Assembly (NCBI RefSeq): GCF_001540865.1
Contig: NC_033635.1
Coordinates: forward strand, 3,864,231 to 3,928,230
Length of the DNA stretch: 64,000 bases
DNA from: Ananas comosus
Lineage: Eukaryota; Streptophyta; Magnoliopsida; Poales; Bromeliaceae
Direction of reading: 5' to 3'
The position numbers and the translations under genes are program-made. Below the pieces are notes generated by a model. That model searched no databases. It saw only the letters and a list, made by a program, of their open reading frames with translations, and had not been told where the DNA came from. How positions within the stretch are numbered: position 1 is the first letter of the stretch; each line of letters starts with the position of its first letter. Shown piece by piece: positions 48,412-59,605 of this stretch.

Positions 48412-49960
48412 CTTTATAAACATCCTACGTCAGATTTAATAATTTTACTACTTGTTATTAGATATTATATATTTTAATTTTATGGAATCACCGACATAAA
48501 CTTCATGAAATTTTTTATTGAACTAAAAAAAATCAAGGTACCAATATCAAACGTACGCATAGTTGATGGGTCCAGTTACAATTTTACAAAAAAAAAGAAA
48601 AGAATTTGTAAACCCTAATCAGAGTAGAAGACGATGAGAATTCTAGGTAGGTTATTGTGCGGATAGTGTCGCATGCGGATTCTTAGATGAACGGCTGAGA
48701 TTTCCAATAGGCCGTGGATCACGCGCCACGTGCGGATCCGCATGCGGTCGTTGTGTTTATATGGGTTTAACCCGAATTGTGTAGATCGAACCCGTGACAT
48801 ATAACCATTACACGTAACCACATTTGGTTTCTTTTAATTTATATTTTTTGAGCGCATTGAATTTATGGCGAACGCGTAAAGTGTCAAGAGGTGGGTGGAT
48901 TGTGGTGGGAGAAGAAATAAGTAAAATATAAAATTATTTAAATAAAATTATAAAGTAGGAAAAAATAGGAAAATTTTAATTTAATTATATAAACTATTTT
49001 AATTTAATTATATAATTTTTTAATTTAATTAATTTAAGTAATTTGATGGCTTTTCCAATACAAAGTTTAAACGAATCCAACTAAATAATAAATGATGACT
49101 TGTTTAAAAATATTATTTTGGAAGAAAACAAAAGTTGTTTTCAAATTTTCTTTTTTATTTGGTTGCCAAATAAACAATTTGCAGAAAAGGATTGTAGTTT
49201 ATTTTGCTGTTTAATTCTACATCTTTTGACAAATAATATACAGAAATATTATTTAGAAAATTAAAAAAAATGAGACCCTATCTTTCATTCAATTAGGAGA
49301 GAGGATTTGGCCTATTATATCAGTTTTTAGTGAAAATGGTAGGCCAAATCAAGTTTTTTCGAGTTTATTATTTTCTAAAACGAATAAACCAAACATATTA
49401 CTCTAAACTGAATACTAACCAAATCGATTTTTTTTTGTTTTGTTTAGTCGATTTGGTCAGTTTGGATTAAGATTTGTTGGTTTAAGAAATTAAAACTCTT
49501 TATATTCAAATTTAATTTATATTTAAAAGATTTACAAACAACAAATAGCAAAAATTTTCTTTGACTAGATAAAAAATAATAATAATTTTACTTTCTAAAA
49601 TTTTTTCTAAGATAACATGTAGTTTATCATCGGCCTAGATATTCAACTCGAACATTCAGTATTGATGCACATCTATTGTTAATAGATAAAATAGAGTTAG
49701 AATAAAAAATATATAAAAACATACTTCTACATTTTATAATGGGAGAAAAAAAAATATACTGTAACTGACTCTTTGCAGTAAATTTTTTCACTGTACATAA
49801 TGCAGCCTCCTGTAATTTCGAATGGAACTTTAGTCCTGAAAAGACTAAGATCTACTCACTTATCATATTAATATTTTTAATACTCGAAATTTAAAAAATA
49901 TTTATAAATTTTTTAATAGGAAGAAGGTAAGAGTACACTTTTATATGGAAGTACAAGTTG
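47942..49960. other. IFRD 5' region and AT-rich spacer
   Basis: The 5' leader and promoter of the IFRD gene lie in 47942-48240, with a GA run at 48175-48196 and a GC-rich GGCGGC patch. Then comes an AAT run at 48262-48282, an (AT)n run at 48368-48408, and AT-rich DNA without recognisable genes. Confidence 0.45.
48368..48408. repeat. (AT)n microsatellite
   Basis: About 20 uninterrupted AT dinucleotides. Confidence 0.9.
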
Positions 49961-49969
49961 TATGTTTTA

Positions 49970-50462
49970 GGGCGATTACTTATATATTCCTGAAAAGTTC
50001 TCGACTTTCTGATTTATCCCTCTTAGAAGACTAATATTGAAAATATTTTTTTTATGTTCCAATTATTTCAAATATACTCCTAAAGTTAAATTTCGTTAAT
50101 AAACTGTTAGTAATATTATCTGTATAAAATTACTATTTTGCTCTTTCAAATATATCCTTCCATCATCACCGACTTTTCTTATTTGCCCTTAAGTTAGGAA
50201 AACAAAAAGTATTTTAATTTTTTGTCTTTTCAAATATATTCTTCTACCATCACCAATATTTTTTATTTGTCCTTAAGTTAAGGGCAAAAGAGTCATTTTG
50301 ATTTTTTTTTAACTCTAATAGATATTTAACTCACGTTTAACCCAAGTTAAGTTAACTGCAGGAGTATTTTGAAATAACGGGAAGATATGAGGGGTATATT
50401 GAAAAAAAAAAAGATAGATGAGGTATTTCTGAAATTTTGAGGAACATATAGCCAATTATTCC
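49970..50462. mobile_element. Mutator-type MITE, family 1, second copy
   Basis: 493 bp, same orientation and content as 35471-35971 (shared AAAAGTTCTCGACTTTC, CTCTTAGAAG.CTAATATTG, TTATTTGCCCTTAAG). Flanks TATGTTTTA (49961-49969) and AATGTTTTA (50463-50471) are a 9 bp duplication with one mismatch. Confidence 0.78.
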
Positions 50463-50471
50463 AATGTTTTA

Positions 50472-52937
50472 TTACGAGTAGGCCCCATAATTTTCTATTT
50501 TTGTAACGTAGTCCTTAACGAACGTTGGATCATTTTGACCACTTCCCACATGGCAATGACCCGGCAATGACACATGCTGCAGGTAGAATTTTCCTAGTGC
50601 ATTAAATTTCTATGCAAATTGGCGAAATTAGACGAATTTGCATAAAAAATTTAAAAGTTTTAAATTTTTATAAAACTGAATCATTTTTTTCGATTTTACA
50701 GATTCGGTTCAAATTTTTAATAAACTGACCAAAATATACTTATACATTTTTCTCTCTTTTTATTTCTTCTCGCGTTTTTTTTTTTTTCGCCGAAGAAGAC
50801 GACAGAGACGAAGGCAGAAACGGTCCCCATTGTCTCTGCACCTCACGTCCTCACCCTCGTCCATGCACCCCTAGCCCTACTCGCCTCCGGCCACCGCAGC
50901 CGATGATAAAGAGAAAGTATTTCCGAAATGTTTATTGGAATTGTTTCTTAGGAAATAAGTGATATTTACTGAATATAATAATAGTAGCTAAATTAAGCTG
51001 AAGTTTTAACAAATAGATAAGTATTTTATATTATTTAATATGATACCTATTAAAATAATATGCTTTGAATTTGAGTTTTACTGTATGTTTATTTTGGTGT
51101 AAGTGGAGTGATGGAACTCGAGTTCTATCACTTCCGTTATATGTTTTGGTGTAAGTGAAAAATATAATATTGTAACTTAAGTTATTGTAACTTAAGTTAC
51201 GTTAGACCTCTACTTCACCTACTCTCAACTTCCTTCTCTAAAGTGCCGAACTCGACTTCCACCACACTCAACCTCTTCTAAAATATTTATTAAACAATAA
51301 AATCTAAACTCTACTCCCCTTATAATATATTAGAATTACCTTATTTTTAAATAATAATAATAAAATTAATTATATAATAAGTTAAAATTTTATAGCGGTA
51401 AATTTACTATTATATTTAGGAGATAATGGGATCCACTTACTTACATCAAAACAAACAACGGAACTCACAAAACTAATTTCACCAGCACAAAGTTACATCA
51501 AAACAAGCAGAAGAAATAATTGAATTTAACTTTCAGACTATACGAGTTACGTCAAAACAAACAACAAAAAAATAATCACACTTCAGGAATCAAACACCAC
51601 TGCACTTGACTTACGTTGGATCTACAGATTGGTCAATCCAAACGGACCTAAGCTCCTTACTTCATGTAATTTCTACTCATCTATTTATTCAGTTTTTGAG
51701 ATTTATCAACTAATAAAGAATATTTAATAAATAAATTTTAAAAATAATATTCTGTAATAACTTAAAACTAGTATTTTTAAAGACAACTAATTATTAATAT
51801 TATTTAATAATTTGTATATAATTTTTTACCAAACAGTGCATCATTTCATTTATTTTTTATCGGGAAAAATAGAGGTCAAACTAGAATTAAAAAAAGGAGC
51901 CCTTCATATTTGACAAAGATTCATTTAGTACAGTGCATTCATGAAGCACCTTTTCTATTATTAAATAAATGAGGGTGGGGCAAACTCAAAAAAAGAAAAT
52001 AAGAAGTGTTTAGCTTCAAGGAGTACTCTTTAATAAAGTCTCAGTTATGGGCTTCCATGAAAAAGTGTCCTTCTTAGCGTCTTCTCATCAACTCTAGAAG
52101 GAACCGTTGTAGAATATTCTCATTTATTCGAGAAGAATATATGCAGAATATTCTTTGTTCTTGTAATAATAATCCTTAACATAAAAATTACCACCGAGTG
52201 CCTTACACTATTTTTGCCTTAAAAAAAACTATAAAAACTAAGATTTTTGGGTCTAATTTGAGTCGCCGTGTTAAGATTTGGTTAGATTTGGATTCATAAT
52301 ATTCAATAAAATTTATTCGGAAAGTTGGATTTAAATGGTAATATTTGCCAAGTTCACAATGGGTGGTAAAAATTTGTGAACATAAATTGCTTCGAAATAT
52401 ATGTTATCAACGAATTATTAAATAAGCTAAGCAACTTCAATTTGACTCGAAATTAAATGAGCTGGTTTGGGCTTGGCTCATTTAACGAAGAAGTTGAGTT
52501 CGAGCCTCGCTTAGCTCGTTCGTGTCTGACTCAAGTTGTATCCCTAGTCGACACTAAAACTCCATATATTAAATACCATAATTTTAGTTATATTTTATTT
52601 TATTTTTTCTAGAGCAAATAATAGCTTTTTAACGCAATCGAGCGCCGGTTAACAATGTTAATATATAAGAATATGCGTCTCTATTTCTGAACTTATGTGA
52701 TCTTTACAATTTACTATATTTTACAAAGCAAATAAAATAATTTTTATCGTATTTTATCACTGCACGTAATGCTTCTCTATCAGCAATCCTCATATCGATG
52801 CCGTAGAATTTGAGAGAAACATAATTACAAAGCCCAGCCCAACAAGACGAGGCTTGTTTGTTAGACAAATGGGCTAGGCCCAGTAAGATATGGGCCGGCC
52901 CGTAATCAACTGCATCCCATTGAAGAATTATTCTAAA
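50472..52937. other. Spacer with an inverted-motif element at ~51080-51660
   Basis: In 51080-51660, TGTTTATTTTGGTGTAAGTG-type words occur twice on the left and their inverse (TTACATCAAAACAAACA-type) three times on the right, as in a non-autonomous TIR element with unclear ends. At 52400-52545 GAGCTCGTT-like words suggest an old hAT-like relic. No genes. Confidence 0.45.
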
Positions 52938-53131
52938 GGGGGAGTTTGGTTCCTCGGAAAATTCTGAAAAATTATTTTTTCTAAAAAAAAGGTTTTCTAT
53001 CAAAAACAACATTTTTCGTAATTTTTATCTTCTCTATAAAATCTAGAAAAAAAAAATTTTCAAAAAAAATATTTTTTTTTGAAAAATAAAATAGATTTTT
53101 CTTGAATATTCTGGATAACCAAACACCCCCC
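52938..53131. mobile_element. Short Tourist-like MITE
   Basis: Ends GGGGGAGTTTGGTTCCTCGG and, reverse complemented, GGGGGGTGTTTGGTTATCCA. The interior is made of inverted GAAAAATTATTTTT-like runs. The target duplication is not clean. Confidence 0.5.
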
Positions 53132-53403
53132 TGAGAGCTCGCTTTCGGTTGCACTAACGTTTTATCAATACATATGTGTATATTTTTTTTATCTCAGCTG
53201 CGCACATTGAGTACAATAATAGATAGATTTATCTATTTTGTTGCTGTTGGTTAGCTCGTAAATTTATCCTCTTTCTATTAAGAACAAAAGAGGAAAAAGG
53301 AAAAAATAAAGTAGTAACATTCATATTTATCTCGCCGAACGAAATCTACAAATATATAGATTGCAAACAATATAATAGTAGCAAGCAGATTTACAAAAGG
53401 GTT

Positions 53404-53697
53404 AAATATATCTCGTTAAAATCCGTTAGAAAAATTTAGTTAACCATGAGTTAAATACTTTAACTCTAGTAATTTTTTGATATTTTTACCCTTTTATATT
53501 ATACTGTTATTACGCCTTTTGGAGGAATATATTTGTGATGGCAAAATTGAAAATATAAACAGTTTTCTAATAGTAACAAATTATATGGATAAATTTAAAA
53601 GTATCAAAACTTTTAAAAAATAATATATGAAAATTGAATTTCGTATGAATATAGTTGTTATTCACTATATTTGCTGGAATTCGTGTGAAATTAACTC
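53404..53697. mobile_element. Truncated inverted-repeat MITE, same family as 9526-9922
   Basis: Reverse orientation relative to the 9.5 kb copy. Shared words include CAATTTTGCCATCACAA, TTAGTTAACCATGAGTTAAA and AATATAGTGAATAA. The arm equivalent to the last ~90 bp of the other copy is missing. Confidence 0.65.
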
Positions 53698-53804
53698 TTA
53701 ATAAAAGAATTTCCTTTCAAAAAAAGAAGAAGCCTAGTAGCAGTAGCTTCCCATAGGTCTTATATAAATTAAAAGATGTTTTTTTCCTTTTTGATAACCT
53801 CCAC

Positions 53805-53808
<4 letters not shown>

Positions 53809-53843
<35 letters not shown>
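53809..53843. repeat. (AC)n microsatellite
   Basis: About 17 AC dinucleotides. Confidence 0.9.
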
Positions 53844-53846
<3 letters not shown>

Positions 53847-54530
53847 AAACTTAAATATTCAACCTTAAAACTAGTTATTGTGCATCTTACTGCTAGACTA
53901 CTAATTATAATCTTGAACCATGATTATCATAAAATTATAAAAAATTAAGCTTTTCAAGCAAATATATAACACAATATTATACCAAAAGTTGCTCATTTAG
54001 TCTTTAGACAAGGAAGTACACAAACTTACTCATAGCCATCATCATCATCATTTAATAAATTAGAAGCAAAAAGACATGATAACTTAAATGTCTCTACTAG
54101 AGTTTTCCACACCATGCTCTTTCCCAAGGAGAGGCAATTGAGGGACCCAATGACATGACAACCCTTTAGCCTTAGGCCCTTGGATGTTAGAATGTCTATT
54201 ATATGTTACTAGTGAAGGCACTCGCGCATTACCGCGGATAAATTTTGTATAAATAAATAAATAAATAAAATTGTCGAAAAAAATTTAGATATTAAACTCC
54301 ACTCCATGCCTAAATTTTTATGAATAATATAAAAAAGAATGAGTTGTCCCTATATCGGAAATAAAGATATTTTAGTTATATTTTTAGTTTAGTAATAATG
54401 TATATAGTGTAGGAATACACGCGATACGGCGGATAAAAATTAAAAACTTAGAGAGTTCTTACTTTTTTTCGAGAAATGAGTGATCGAGGATAGGAGTGGG
54501 GGTCGTATAAGAGTTCGAAATTGTTGCAAA
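53844..54530. other. Spacer left of the HEMF relic
   Basis: No gene. Two related words, ACTCGCGCATTACCGCGGAT at 54220 and ATACACGCGATACGGCGGAT at 54416, suggest terminal or subterminal sequences of an unidentified element. An (AAAT)n run lies at 54250-54270. Confidence 0.35.
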
Positions 54531-54790
54531 TGGGCGCGATCACACATCCTCCTTGAACGCGGCGCCCCCGTCCACGGCCTTGAGCGCCGCGCACATCTCG
54601 TCAAGGGCCTCGCGGATCATCCGCTCGAACCGCGCGCGCACGGACGTGGCAGTAGCGAGGTCCGCCATACGGAGGAAGGTCTCCAGCCGCTCCTCCTCCG
54701 AGGTCTCCTTCTAGATGGCCACCGCCGTGTGGACGGCGGCGGGGCCGGCGGAGAGGAGGCGCCACCGATCGGAGGGGCGGTGGCGAGGGA
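54531..54790 (-). pseudogene. HEMF: Coproporphyrinogen III oxidase fragment
   Basis: The minus strand reads, in one frame, HTAVAI, stop (TAG 54713-54711), KETSEEERLETFLRMADL, SVRARFERMIREALDEMCAA, LKAVDGGAAFKEDV, stop (TGA 54542-54540), SRP. This matches the N-terminal mature part of plant coproporphyrinogen III oxidase (ETFLR, VRARFE.MIR, DG...F.EDVWSRP), the plastid heme/chlorophyll enzyme. The two stops are single-base changes from the family's Glu and Trp codons. Only ~85 codons remain and the GC-rich patch is isolated in AT-rich DNA. The preceding bases look like the end of a transit-peptide region. Whether it arrived by retroposition or transposon capture is not visible. Confidence 0.75.
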
Positions 54791-55548
54791 GGGTGCGGAG
54801 GGAGAGGAAAGGTTGGGATTTTAGGATTTAGGATTTAGAGAAGCTATATTTACTACCACATATTAATTTGTTATCTAAAGTATAGTATTTATTTAATTAA
54901 TTAGGAAAGAAAAACATATGCATGTAATATATAGCTATCATTAGCAACATTAAATTAAATATAATAAGATAGTAAAAATATAAATATATAAAACTGAAGC
55001 AATTATTCTTGGGCAATAATTAGACAGTTTTTTTTCTTTATAATTAATGTCTTAAATATTTCACTATTAAAAAATTTAAAGGAAATATAAATAAAATTAA
55101 AGAGTAATTAAGAGGTGAGTATTAATGGAGTTATAACTATTAAGAACATTAAATATAAAAATAAAAAAGAATGAACCACCATTAAAAAATATAAAAAATT
55201 TAAAAAATTAAAAAAAAGGAGGGCTTGCCATGTCATCAATTTTATTGGAAATTTATATAGAGTTATAGAAGATTATAGATATGTCACTACATTATTACCA
55301 ATCAGTCAATAATATAATAACTCTTTAGCCTATAATCTTTGAATATAAAAATTATTTATTAGATGGCAGTGAGACTATATTATTTGTAATCAACCAATCA
55401 TATTTTTTTTAAAAATAAAAATATAATAAAAATATTTTTCAAAAAATTATGATAAAATAGGTAAATTTTAAGAATATATTTTGATTAGCTGGAAACACTA
55501 CGTCAGCAATTGTGACTGTTGTTTCTTTGTGTGCCAACATTCAAGTAG
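54791..55548. other. AT-rich spacer
   Basis: No coding region or bounded repeat seen. Confidence 0.4.
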
Positions 55549-55556
55549 GTGATGGG

Positions 55557-56146
55557 TAGGCGTGTCAATGAGCCGAACACGAGCGAGCTGGGATTAGTTC
55601 GTGTTCGGCTTCTTTCATAAACGAGCCGTAGACACGAGCCGGCTCGTTAAAGCATCGAGCCGAGAAATTCGTCTCGTATTCCGCTCATTTATTAACGAGC
55701 CGAACAGGAGCCGAATACGAGCTGACTTATGAATAAAAATTTAAAAGGATTAAAAAGGATATATATATAGAAAAAAAATTTATAAGATTTTACCTGTTAT
55801 ATTTTGATCTAATAATTTAAAATTTTATATATAAATGAATTATTTTATAATTGAGTTGGGCTTTATATTTAGATTGGGCTAAAAATCAAATAATAAAAAT
55901 TTATATTATATACATATATAATTATTAGTTTATATATATAAATATAAAATATATGTATTCGAGCTGTTTTCCAGTTGAATACGAGCGAGCTGACCACAGC
56001 TCATGCATGTTCGACTCGTTTATTAAACGAGCTAAAAATTTCAGCTCGTGTTTGACTCGTTTACTAAACGAACGATTTGATCACGAGCTCATTTCGAGCT
56101 GAACTCGAACTAGCTCGCGAACGGCGAGCTGGATTATGATCGCCTA
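55557..56146. mobile_element. hAT-like non-autonomous element
   Basis: 590 bp. Ends TAGGCGTGTCAATGAGCCG and, reverse complemented, TAGGCGATCATAATCCAGC. Flanked by GTGATGGG (55549-55556) and GTGGTGGG (56147-56154), an 8 bp duplication with one mismatch. The subterminal regions are rich in GAGCCGAACACGAGC words. Same family as 33971-34483. Confidence 0.75.
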
Positions 56147-56154
56147 GTGGTGGG

Positions 56155-57934
56155 TGCTAGTGGACTAGGGAAACATGAGAGCTTGTGGGCTTTGGCTCTG
56201 CCCATCTCCACATGGTTTGTCAAATTAGCAATGCTTATAAAAATGTTGGAATTAATATACGTCAATGAGTCAGCTTTGTCACTTAGAGCACGTTTTGTTT
56301 ATGGTTGAAGTAAAAATAAAAAATAAAATTAGATTATATTCGAATGATAAATGGAATGATGACTCACTAAAAAAAATAATTGGTTTATTATTGAAATAAA
56401 AATCAGAATGGATATATAAAAGAGTGAATTTGGTTAAAGAAGAGGAAAGGAAAATGTTTGTGAAAGAGTGCTTTGAATGATTTACTCTAAAATGGGTCAA
56501 ACTAGAATTCTAAGACGGATTAGATCATTCAATTCCAAAGTCAAATGAAAATCGGAATCCAATTCTTATAAAATAAGTTATAATTATCGAAACCAGTAAA
56601 TCTCATCCAAATTTCGCAATCTAATTCTAGAGTCAAAAATAGATGAACCACACAAGTCCTGTTAAAACACTTGAAAATAATTCACAAGGTTATACTAGTA
56701 GGATGGAGACATTAATTCTTCGCACAACATATGTAGTTTAGGATTCATAGTTTTAATCAACATTCAATTAGGACATGATGATATACATCAAACGTAATCG
56801 CGTAACTCTCTCGCTGATACACTACATTATGAGACTATCATGTGTAACTACAAGTTAATTAATTAGTAGTTTAGTTTTTCAGATTAAATGCTTGTTTCAA
56901 ACATTACTAATCAATTGCACTTTTAGGAAAGGGAATTTGTGGGGGTACTCAAAGTACTATTTGTGACGCTCTGTTTTGTCTCGCTTAGTCTTAATCAACC
57001 TTGTGAGGAAGCCACGATCAGAATGAGAGTTCCGCTCTTCCCGCTGTATAACTTTGGTGTAGTAGAGACTCATATCACATTTTCGCTTCTTAGAGGGTCG
57101 TCCATCCTAAGCTACTGCACTCCTAACACGCTTAACTTACTTAATCTCTTGAACCTAACCACCGTCCAAAATATTATAACCGAATTAAGAGTTTTAGGTC
57201 TATTATATTTTATATATAGAACAATCCGGAGTCTCACACTACTACTTATGGCAAAACAAGACATTGTGGAAAGGGAAATGGCATGATCCTCCTAGTCCTC
57301 TACCAATGTAGCTTGGTTTTGCATAGGCCAATATGGCAATATGATTAGGTTGTATAGAGCTCAATGTACATGGTTGTAGTAATTGGTTGGTGTGTCCATG
57401 TTGGGGTCCCTTTTATCTCTCCCTAGCTAGGTTGGGTTAGTTCCAAAGTTGACGAGGACAATGTATGTAATTACTAGCCCATAGTGGACACACTAATGGG
57501 TCAAAGGGGATCCAGGACTATTTGACTAGGGTTTAGGACAAGGCCCTGGCCTATTGGTAAAATTAAGTGGTCAATTTGACCCTCGTATGTTTTAAGTGTG
57601 GTCCCTAATTAACTTGTGTTATGCTACTATTGGGGTAGGAAAAAGAGAAAATGCTATGTGTGGGGCTAGAAACCATAGTAAAAAAAGGATTTTTAGCTGC
57701 AGCTATATCTAATAGAATCTTTGAAGTTTAAATCTATAATAATAATAATAAAATTATAAACCTTGGATTTTTCCCTTTTTTTTAATTAACTTATAAAGTT
57801 TGGTGGTTGTCGAAAAACAAACTAGTATTACATGCAATTATTTGTCATTATCTGATGGTCCAATTGATAAGTACTTTTATATAGGTCTTGAATTCAAATC
57901 TAATATGAATTATGAGCCCACCTATTTTATTGAA

Positions 57935-57967
<33 letters not shown>

Positions 57968-58017
57968 GTAGTTCGATAATTTTTTATTTAAAAATTTAAG
58001 TCGTTAAAAAAATAATA

Positions 58018-58049
<32 letters not shown>
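56155..58049. other. Spacer; no intact gene
   Basis: Apart from the 5S-like stretch at 57075-57165, nothing codes convincingly. The open frame at 56939-57286 runs through that stretch. Later sequence contains an AAT run at 57942-57965. Confidence 0.4.
57075..57165 (-). repeat. 5S-rRNA-like remnant, possibly from a Cassandra-type LTR
   Basis: The plus strand reads GAGGGTCGTCCATCCTAAGC and then CACGCTTAACTT, aligning with the reverse complement of plant 5S rRNA (GGTCACCCATCCTAGTACTA, then GCACGCTTAACTTCGGAG). It is diverged and only about half length, so it is not a functional 5S gene. Cassandra TRIM elements carry 5S-derived promoters in their LTRs; no primer-binding site or second LTR was found here. 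Confidence 0.45.
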
Positions 58050-58053
<4 letters not shown>

Positions 58054-58597
58054 GTTGAGTTGGAATGCTATCGATAGCAAACGGGCTACATTGTCACCTA
58101 TTTATTTTCGATGATGAAGCCTCCAAATCGACGATCGGCACCGTTGAACATAATCTATACCACTTAAAGTGTCTAAAAACCAAATTTCAAATCTTTTCGA
58201 CATTATTAGCCTAATGATCAAAGGGTTTTGAAAATTATAATTTTAATGATAAATATGAGGCATTTTCTCGTTTAACGGTGTAAAACTATCCAAATCAATT
58301 GAATTTTCGTTAGAAAATTCTTTAAACTATTTAGAACAAGATTTATACTCTCGATCTTGATTATAAAATTTCTATCATCATTTTTTTAAGAATATTTATT
58401 TTCAGCCGTTCATTTTTACACCCACTTGATAGACAAGAGAATAATATCGGAAAAGTATAAAATTTGATTTCTAGATACTTCAAGTGGTGATATCATTTTC
58501 AACGATACCGATCGTTGATTTGGAGCCTTCATCATCGAAAATAAATGGGTGGCAACGGAGACGGTTTGTTACCGATAACATTCCAGCTAAACTCTAT
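58050..58597. mobile_element. MITE with long (>120 bp) terminal inverted repeats
   Basis: The left arm begins AGTTGGAATGCTATCGATAG and the right, reverse complemented, AGCTGGAATGTTATCGGTAA. Both continue with CATTTATTTTCGATGATGAA-like sequence, CTCCAAATC, ACGATCGG and CCACTT.AAGT.TCTA. Each terminus holds a small palindrome (GCTATCGATAGC on the left, GTTACCGATAAC on the right). No real ORF. Confidence 0.7.
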
Positions 58598-59089
58598 ATA
58601 TTATATTTAATATCCAAAAGTGTTACTAGCTGTATGTATGGTCATCTATTCATGAAGGAATTATGTTTCATATCAACCAAACCATTATTATGAATTGGCC
58701 CAGAGAAATATTTAGTGCTTGTACAACATAAAAGTTCCAACTAACCTCTATCGTATATTTATACGTACATCTAAAAAATTTAAAATAAATAAATGTTTTC
58801 ATTAAAATACGTATAAAAAAGTTATACGTATTTTAATAAGGTCACGTGCCAAGCACGCGATTGGTGAATAGGTGCAAAACATGCATGTGATACAGCCAAA
58901 GTACACGGATCCAAATCTGATACGCACGGAAATTGAAGGACTTAAATCATGATATTATTGTTTACTAAAGAAACAAATTAAGAAGGTGTAATTAATTAAA
59001 ATAATATTAAAACATTATTTTCCCTTAGTTTCTGGTTTTAGATAATTTGGTTGAGTGTTGGATTTAAAACATTAAACTGCTATTCACGG

Positions 59090-59602
59090 CACTACAACAG
59101 AATTAGATTATAGGGACACATGTTTGAGACACTTTTGAGTAAGTGTCCCATTTATGCTAAAACTTAAAAACACATCTACTAATGCCTAAATATAAAGCCC
59201 AATCCAACTAAAAATAAAAGATTACTCTACTCAACCCACCACACCTAGTCCATTTGGCCCGATTACAAACATAAATGAAAAAAAAAGAAAAATCAATTAC
59301 CATCTTTTCTTCTCTCTTCACTTAATCCACTGAAATTCTAGACAAAGAGTCTTTATTGTCGTCCTCCTCCGCCACCGTAGCCAACGAGATAGAGTTTCGG
59401 CGGTTGCTAAATGCTTAAATAAGTGTTGGTAAATTAGCAGCACTTTTTTAGCTTATAGCGACACTCTTTAACTGTCACTATATACCTAGCGACCCCACAT
59501 ATAGCAACACTTTTTAACAGTGTCGGTAATTTTAGCTAACAACACTTTTTTGACATGTACCTGCATTTAAAAGTGTCGCTATAGACCATTTTTGATATAG
59601 TG
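59090..59602. mobile_element. CACTA-type non-autonomous element
   Basis: 513 bp that starts CACTACAACAGAATTAG and ends, reverse complemented, CACTATATCAAAAATGG. Flanked by the 3 bp duplication CGG (59087-59089 and 59603-59605), as for CACTA/En-Spm. The right part carries several AGCGACACTTTT-type subterminal words. No transposase. Confidence 0.82.
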
Positions 59603-59605
59603 CGG

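Noticed and set aside
52704..53012. 102-codon ORF on the minus strand
   Set aside because: Its first part lies in the Tourist-like MITE at 52938-53131 and the rest matches no family.
54480..54824. 114-codon plus-strand ORF rich in Arg, Gly and Glu
   Set aside because: It is the antisense of the coproporphyrinogen oxidase relic, which explains the composition better.
56939..57286. 115-codon open frame with an apparently hydrophobic N-terminus
   Set aside because: The frame runs through the 5S-rRNA-like remnant, starts at a non-ATG codon (GTG), has no known domain and is surrounded by repeats; it is best explained by chance.
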